Origin: Steromphala cineraria
Taxonomy: Eukaryota > Mollusca > Gastropoda > Trochida > Trochidae
Assembly: GCA_916613615.1 (NCBI GenBank)
Contig: OU744721.1
Coordinates: forward strand, 79,675,060 to 79,739,059
Direction: 5' to 3'
Length of the DNA: 64,000 nucleotides
Shown here: positions 51,801 to 60,800 of the stretch, one piece after another
Layout of the letters: every line of letters starts with the position of its first letter
How positions within the stretch are numbered: the stretch's first letter is position 1
Program-made: the position numbers and the translations under genes
Notes under the pieces: model-generated
Told to the model about the DNA's origin: nothing
Seen by the model: only the letters and a program-made list of their open reading frames with translations
Database searches by the model: none

Positions 51801-54800
51801 ACTGTAAAGTAACTTTATGAACCCTCACTGTAAAGTAACTTTATGAACCCTCACTGTAAAGTAACTTTATGAACCCTCACCCTCACTGTAAAGTAACTTT
51901 ATGAACCCTCATTGTAAAGTAACTTTATGAACCCTCACCCTCACTGTAAAGTAACTTTATGAACCCTCACTCTAACTGTAAAGTAACTTTATGAACCCTC
52001 ACTGTAAAGTAACTTTATGAACCCTCGCTGTAAAGTAACTTTATTCACCCTCACCCTCACTGTAAAGTAACTTTATGAACCCTCACTGTAAAGTAACTTT
52101 ATGAACCCTCACTGTAAAGTAACTTTATGAACCCTCACTGTAAAGTAACTTTATGAACCCTCACCCTCACTGTAAAGTAACTTTATGAACCCTCATTGTA
52201 AAGTAACTTTATGAACCCTCACCCTCACTGTAAAATAACTTTATGAACCCTCACCCTCACTGTAAAGTAACTTTATGAACCCTCTACCTTCACTGTAAAG
52301 TAACTTTATGAACCCTCACTCTAACTGTAAAGTAACTTTATGAACCCTCACTGTAAAGTAACTTTATAAACCCTCGCTGTAAAGTAACTTTATGAACCAT
52401 CGCTGTAAAGTAACTTTATGAACCCTCACCCTCACTGTAAAGTAACTTTATGAACCCTCACTGTAAAGTAACTTTATGAACCCTCACTGTAAAGTAACTT
52501 TATGAACCCTCACCCTCACTGTAAAGTAACTTTATGAACCCTCATTGTAAAGTAACTTTATGAACCCTCACCCTCACTGTAAAGTAACTTTATGAACCCT
52601 CACCTTCACTGTAAAGTAACTTTATGAACCCTCATTGTAAAGTAACTTTATGAACCCTCACTGTAAAGTAACTTTATGAACCCTCACTCTCACTGAACAG
52701 TAACTTTATGAACCCTCACCCTCACTGTAAAGTAACTTTATGAACCCTCATTGTAAAGTAACTTTATGAACCCTCACCCTCGCTGGAAAGTAACTTTATG
52801 AACCCTCACTGTAAAGTAACTTTATGAACCCTCACTGTAAAGTAACTTTATGAACCCTCACCCTCACTGTAAAGTAACTTTATGAACCCTCACCCTCACT
52901 GTAAAGTAACTTTATTAACCCTCACCCTCACTGTAAAGTAACTTTATGAACCCTCACCCTCGCTGGAAAGTAACTTTATGAACCCTCACTGTAAAGTAAC
53001 TTTATGAACCCTCACCCTCACTGTAAAGTAACTTTATGAACCCTCACCCTCGCTGGAAAGTAACTTTATGAACCCTCACTGTAAAGTAACTTTATGAACC
53101 CTCAATGTAAAGTAACTTTATGAACCCTCACTGTAAAGTAACTTTATGAACCCTCACTGTAAAGTAACTTTATGAACCCTCACTGTAAAGTAACTTTATG
53201 AACCCTCACTCTCACTGTAAAGTAACTTTATGAACCCTCAATGTAAAGTAACTTTATGAACCCTCACTGTAAAGTAACTTTATGAACCCTCACTGTAAAG
53301 TAACTTTATGAACCCTCACTGTAAAGTAACTTTATGAACCCTCACTGTAAAGTAACTTTATGAACCCTCACTGTAAAGTAACTTTATGAACCCTCACTGT
53401 AAAGTAACTTTATGAACCCTCACTGTAAAGTAACTTTATGAACCCTCATTGTAAATTAGTTTGTGAAGCCTCATCCTCACTGTAAAGAAACTTTATGAAC
53501 CCTCACTGTAAAGTAAGTTTGTGAAGCCTCATCAGTGTTAAAGTGACACAGAGTATCTTTCTTCAAATTTTATTTGGTTTTGATAAGCTACAAAATATCT
53601 AATATGCTGATTGAAGTTCATATCTTATCACGAGACTTGCAATATCCATTTATGCTTAATATCTCTAAAATTCTTAATTTTATGGAAAAATCAAGAAAAC
53701 ATTTCAAATATGTTTAATATTCGAAATTATGCATCCAATTAATCTACCTGTTAGTTACAATACCTAATAAACACTATCGAATCGCATATATCTTCCTGTC
53801 AGCTTATGAAAAGGTTTCAAATTTGCGCCACTCGAGCCACATTGTCTGGTTTTCGATCAAAATCCCGACTTTTCGCTCTAATGTACTGATTAATCTTTAG
53901 CTTGTTATTTTCAGTAACAGTAAGTGGTTCCCGATGTAATAACATCGATTGCAAAATTTGACATATGTGATCCTATCAACATACTCTGTGTCTCTTTAAG
54001 TAACTTTGTGAAGCCTCAATGTCAATAAACTTTGTGAAGCCTCCAATTAATCTACCTGTTAGTTACAATACCTAATAAACACTATCGAATCGCATATATC
54101 TTCCTGTCAGCTTATGAAAAGGTTTCAAATTTGCGCCACTCGAGCCACATTGTCTGGTTTTCGATCAAAATCCCGACTTTTCGCTCTAATGTACTGATTA
54201 ATCTTTAGCTTGTTATTTTCAGTAACAGTAAGTGGTTCCCGATGTAATAACATCGATTGCAAAATTTGACATATGTGATCCTATCAACATACTCTGTGTC
54301 TCTTTAAGTAACATGGTGAAGCCTCAATGTCAATAAACTTTGTGAAGCCTCAATGTCAATAAACTTTATGAACCCTCAATGTCAATAAACTTGAGGAACC
54401 CTCAATGTCAATAAACTTTATGAACCCTCAATGGCAATAAACTTTATGAACCCTCAATGGCAATAAACTAACCCTCAATGTCAATAAACTTTGTGAACCC
54501 TCAATGTCAATAAACTTTGTGAACCCTCAATGTCAATAAACTTTATGAAGCCTCAATGTCAATAAACTTTATGAAGCCTCAATGTCAATAAACTTTGTGA
54601 ACCCTCAATTTCAATAAACTATATGAACCCTCAATGTCAATAAACTTTATGAAGCCTCAATGTCAATAAACTTTATGAAGCCTCAATGTCAATAAACTTT
54701 ATGAACCCTCAATGTCAATAAACTTTATGAACCCTCAATGTCAATAAACTTTGTGAACCCTCAATGGCAATAAACTATATGAAGCCTCAATGTCAATAAA

Positions 54801-57800
54801 CTTTGTGAAGCCTCAATGTCAATAAACTTTATGAAGCCTCAATGTCAATAAACTTTATGAACCCTCAATGTCAATAAACTTTATGAAGCCTCAATGGCAA
54901 TAAACTATATGAAGCCTCAATGTCAATAAACTTTGTGAAGCCTCAATGTCAATAAACTTTATGAAGCCTCAATGTCAATAAACTTTATGAACCCTCAATG
55001 TCAATAAACTTTATGAACCCTCAATGTCAATAAACTTTGTGAAGCCTCAATGTCAATAAACTTTGTGAAGCCTCAATGTCAATAAACTTTGTGAACCCTC
55101 AATGTCAATAAACTTTATGAACCCTCAATGTCAACAAACTTTATGAAGCCTAAATGGCAATAAACTATATGAAGCCTCAATGTCAATAAACTTTATGAAG
55201 CCTCAATGTCAATAAACTTTATGAAGCCTCAATGGCAATAAACTTAATGAAGCCTCAATGTCAAGTTAGATTGTGAAACCTCAATGTCAATAAACTTTGT
55301 GAACCCTCAATGTCAATAAACTTTATGAAGCCTCAATGTCAAGTTAGATTGTGAAGCCTTTGTTTCAAGTAACTTTTTGAAGCATTAGTGTCAAGTTACT
55401 TTGTGCCTTTGTAATAAGTTACTTTGTGATTCCATAGTATCAACAAACTAGACAGTGTCTAGTTTTCTAGAAGCCTAAGTTTCACTCTGTGAATTCCAAA
55501 TTATCAATCCAGAAGAATACACAGAGAAATATATGACACGCTGAGCAACTAATTATCAGTCACTGTTGTTGACCTAATGAATACTCACAGACGACCTTGA
55601 CCTTGAAGGCGCATGTCGTTTCTCTCCCAACGTCTGTCCTGAGAGTCACTAGGTAATCCTCGCTTGTTCCAACGTCGCTCAATGTCACGGTGACCCTGGG
55701 AAAACTTGTCAATTCTCCCCCCGAGAATATGAGCTTGTCAGTTATGTTGTAGGTCATGGGGGTGTCAGTAGCCTCGTACTCAATGACAGGCGGGCAGGTC
55801 AAGCTTCCCGGTGTGTAGTCTGGAGGGTAAATCAAGCAGCTTGCATTGTTTTCACTGACAATAAATACTATCTTTAATGTTGAATAAGATAAGATAAGAT
55901 AAGATAAGATAAGATAAGATAAGATAAGATAAGACTTTATTATCCCGAAGGAAATTTTGGTTACATCGTAAACATCGTAATACTTGTATTTGAAATAGGG
56001 CAAGCATGTTTTATTGGAAAACTTGATGATAAAAATGGGTTTAACTTTTACTTTTTCAAAGCATACTCATAAGCTTAAACCCTAGATTTTCATTTCTTTT
56101 TCTGATATGACTCACCCTTCATAGTGATCGCATAGACACACGTCTCTGTGTTACCCTCCCCATCCCTGGCTGTGTAAGTGACGGTCGTATCCTTCGACAG
56201 CGGGTCTGATGATACGAAGCCAACAAGATTCACTGTGAACTCTGTCACCAGTCCCGAGTTGTCATTGACAAAAGGCTTGGCAAATTTGGGATTGTCCATC
56301 TTGTCAATTGAAATAGATTGCTGCTCTAAACACAAGGGGAATATTGGTGCAGTAGTGTCTGGAACAAAGAAATTTCACTTTCGTGTCAACTGAATGATGA
56401 TGTATTTGTTCCTAAATGACCCGGTATAAGCCAAGAATTTGATACCCGAAATTAGGGGGTCAAAGTAGTGTCTGGAACAATAGAAATTTCAATGTTGTGT
56501 TAAAGTGACACAGAGTATCTTTCTAAAAATTATATTTGGTTTTGATAAGCTTCAAAATATCTAATATGCTGATTGAAGTTCATATCTCATCACTGGACTT
56601 GCAAATATATCCATTTATGCATAATATTTCTAAAATGCTTGATTTTATGGAAAAATCAAGAAAACATCTCAAATACGTTTAATATTCGAAATTATGCATC
56701 CAATTAATCTACCTATTAGTTACAATACCTAATAAACACTATCGAATCGAATATATCTTCCTGTCAGCTTATGACAAGTTTTCAAAATTATGTTTGGCGA
56801 ATTTGCGAGCGCCACTCGAGCCACATTGTCCGGTTTTCGATCAAAATCACGACTTTGAATGGCCGTATTTTCGCTCTAATGTACTGATTGACCTTTAACT
56901 TGTTATTTTCAGCATCAGTTAGTGGTTCCCGATATAATAACATCAATTTCAAAATTTGAAATATGTGATCCTATCAACATACTCTGTGTCTCTTTAACTG
57001 AATGATGATGTACTTGTTCATATATGACCTGGTATAAGCTAAGAATTTGATACCCGAAATTAGGAGGTCAAAGTAGTGTCTGGAACAATAGAAATTTCAC
57101 TGTTGTGTTAACTGAATGATGATGTACTTGTTCATATATGACCTGGTATAAGCTAAGAATTTGATACCCGAAATTAGGGGGTCAAAGTAGTGTCTGGAAC
57201 AATAGAAATTTCACTGTTGTGTTAACTGAATGATGATGTACTTGTTCATATATGACCCGGTATAAGCTAAGAATTTGATACCCGAAATTAGGGGGTCAAA
57301 GTAGTGTCTGGAACAATAGAAATTTCACTGTTGTGTTAACTGAATGATGATGTACTTGTTCATATATGACCCGGTATAAGCTAAGAATTTGATACCCGAA
57401 ATTAGGGGGTCAAAGAAGGGGGTTGACTTATATATGATAATGATGAAATAATCCAGTCTGTAACACCATTCACCATTCATTTTTTTTTTCACTTCTTTTT
57501 GATTGGCAACTCATAAGAGGTAGTTCGCAGCTTCCGCTCTTATTTGAAACAGTTCATTGTTTTATTATCACATTTCATCGCCAAAATTATTTTGATATAA
57601 TAGAAGATCATTATTATTGACGCGCTGTAACTGAAAATAGAAAGAAAAGAAGGACGTCACTAGCTTTCAATGCGTTTGACAAGAATGGAATCTTATGACG
57701 TCACTGTTTGACATCGTTAATGACGTCATAGAGCTATGTCGTAATGGCAGTTAAGCCAACGTTTCTCCCACTCTGTGCTGCCTTCTAGATTTGATATCGT

Positions 57801-60800
57801 ATTTATGGCAAAGAAAACACAGTAGGGTTTGATTTCCTATTTAAAATGTGGTAGTGACGTGTGACTTTAAAATTTAGAATTTAGACTATTCAATCATATC
57901 TCTCAACTGGTATAGAAGATCTAAGCTTATCATGAATGGGTGTAAAAATAGTTCGGTCAACCAATTAAAATGCAATTTATTTTTAGAAAAACTGTAAATC
58001 CTATGACTATTATGAAAACTTTAATACCCGACATATCCATGCCTGTTTGGGTAAGAAATACCTTTAAGAACCTTGGAGCATTATAATGACAATTTTCCCG
58101 AAACTTTCAGTGCTCCACAACAAAATGACAACATTGGTGAAGCTTTGTATATGCCAATCCCATCACATTATCAAATGTCTGTATGTTAACGTCTCAATCA
58201 TGCGTCTTACATACCCCTCTTATTAGTTACCTGTGCAAGTGGGAGCACTTTTGTCCCATGTTGCTTTTCCAGTGGCGCTGCTATAAACACAGGTGAGGTT
58301 TTGGGAGGCGGAGTTGATCGTGAATCCATCTTCTGTGCACCTGTAGTGGACGGTCTGCCCCTGTTCATAGCTGTCGTATGTCTGAACTGTCCCTGCTGGA
58401 GTTCCTGGATCCGGGCACTTGGCAGCTGAAAGCATCATGTTCAACAGTTTAATTATTTCTGAATTTACAAGCTGTCGTGTGCACGCTCGTCTTCATTATT
58501 GATCTATTCAAAAAGAACGAAGGCTGTGACGTGACCGTGAACATTTATTTCAGACGGCATGTTGGTAATACACTGCTCATGCGCACAGCATGACGTCACT
58601 ACATGATAGTAGTAAAACATATTAATACACTACATAATCCACATTCCTTGATCATGAGACTTGTTTGACTTTGGAGAGAAACTGCTTAACTGCAAACTGT
58701 TTAACATTACACAAATAATGGCATAATTCTGGCATAAAGGCCAACATTGTTGCTTTTTAATTTTCAACTCCATGGTTGCAACCTAGCTGGGTACTAAGTT
58801 GAGATTGTTATATATATATTGAATCAGAATCTCAGCAACAGTACACATTCCTATGATTGTTTGTGTTGAACCCACATACTCAGAGTCAAGCAACACCACG
58901 ACTACCTATTGTTCAAACAGGTAACCTGCTTGACCATCAAATCCTTAGATGTTGGTTTAAAGCACACAGGTAACTCATCTTAAAGCCACCAGCGCCTGTT
59001 ATTGCTGAACTACACTGACTATCCACGGAACCACGTGACACCACATTCACTTCACCCTCACTTATGTGCATGGTTACCATCAAGGTGAAGGATCATTGAA
59101 ATGGACAACACTGTTGCATTCATAAAACATTTGAACCTCTTGGAAATATACTTACATGAGTAAATGACTTACTGAGAAAGACTTATTGTGGTCTACTACA
59201 AATGTAACACTGCCTCCGGACCAATCCCCCGCAGTCTGAACCTCTTCACCAGGAGGGCGTTGAGAAGAAATTAAGGGCTTACCAGTGCAGGTGAGAGTTC
59301 CCAAGCCCCAGCGGCCATTTTCCATGCACTCCACTTCGAAGTTGTCCTTGCTGGACTTCCCTTTTCGCTCAGCTCCTGTCTGGCAGGTGAAGGGGAACTT
59401 ATCTCCCAAATTAGTGGGCTGGAAATTTGGTCGTTCAAGGCCAGAAATATCAGGTATAGGGCCGCAATCCACAACTACAAGGAAACGGTGAGCAAGTTGA
59501 TGTTTACATAGGAAGCAAAATGTATGATATCATAAGGACATAATGCAGTATTCCTTGGGTCACTTTGAATCAATTCATGTCCTTTGTCATTTTGTAACTT
59601 ACTGAAGAGTGTAGGATATGCTGATTATTTCAAGTTCACTTAAAACAAGCCTACATTGAATCAAAGTAGTCCAAGAAGTCCAAGAGTTGAAATCTGGGTG
59701 ACCTCCTGACCAACTGATTAGCCTGTCTCACCTTGGCACTCGGGTCCATCTCCCTGTAGCTTGTACGTCTTGGTCTCCCTGTCGTAAGCACAGAAGCGGG
59801 TCATGTTGTACAGGGAGTTATCAGCTTTCTTGCACTCGATGTACACCTTGTCCCCGAAACCAACCTCAGTGCTTGGATAGATGTTGTTAACAGCCTGCTG
59901 CTGCCTTGTGGTTCCTTGCCTGGTGTGAGCGGGACATTTAGCCGCTGGAGAGAGACATAGACAGTTTGCAATTGTTAAAGTAATGATGGTCATATGATGT
60001 CAAAGATGCTACCAAGACGTTCATTAATGTGTATATTCGTGATAAAAAAACGTCTCTAACCAGAATGAATATTATTTAGAAGCTTGTGAGATAGCTTTGA
60101 ACAAAGAAACCTCTGCCAATGAAAACATAATTTTGTGTCAAAGGTTATTTTGATAATTGGTGTCAATGCATTAAAACTTAAGTGTAGCCAACAAGTGTTT
60201 ACGAGAGCAGACGGGCTTGACATCGGACCAAGCCATGTTGGCTTGGCAGACTCGTTTTGCCGAGCCGGACAGCTCGTAGCCAATCAGACAGCTGAAGGTG
60301 AGCATCTCCTGGTATTGAAACACGTTCTTCGAGCTATGGATGACGCCGTTCACAAGGTCTTCAGGTCGATCACACGTCACATCTACAGAATACAAGCAAT
60401 AAAGCGTAAGATTCAATCTCACCCCTGCATCACACACCACGCAGGTTAAGGTTTGACATTGTATAAACCAAGTGATCACTCACCCTTGCACATCATACAC
60501 ACAATCTTAATGTTGAACAATAATTAACCTTAATGACATCATTTTAGTCCTGCACCTAATTGACAAACTTTTTTTTGTTTTAAAGTTTTCAATGTGAACA
60601 ATCATACCAGTATACCACAAAGACATAATATCTGGTTTATATGATAGTTCAGGTGATATCATCTCACTCCTGGTTTATATCATGACAGTTCAGGTGATAT
60701 CATATCACTCCTGGTTTATACCATGATAGTTCAGGTGATATCATATTACACCTGGTTTATACCATGATAGTTCAGGTAATATCATATCACTCTTGGTTTA

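Noticed and set aside
60135..60449. 104-codon plus-strand frame
   Set aside because: It is the complement of CCP exon 4 and its flanks; the cysteine pattern and splice sites are on the other strand.
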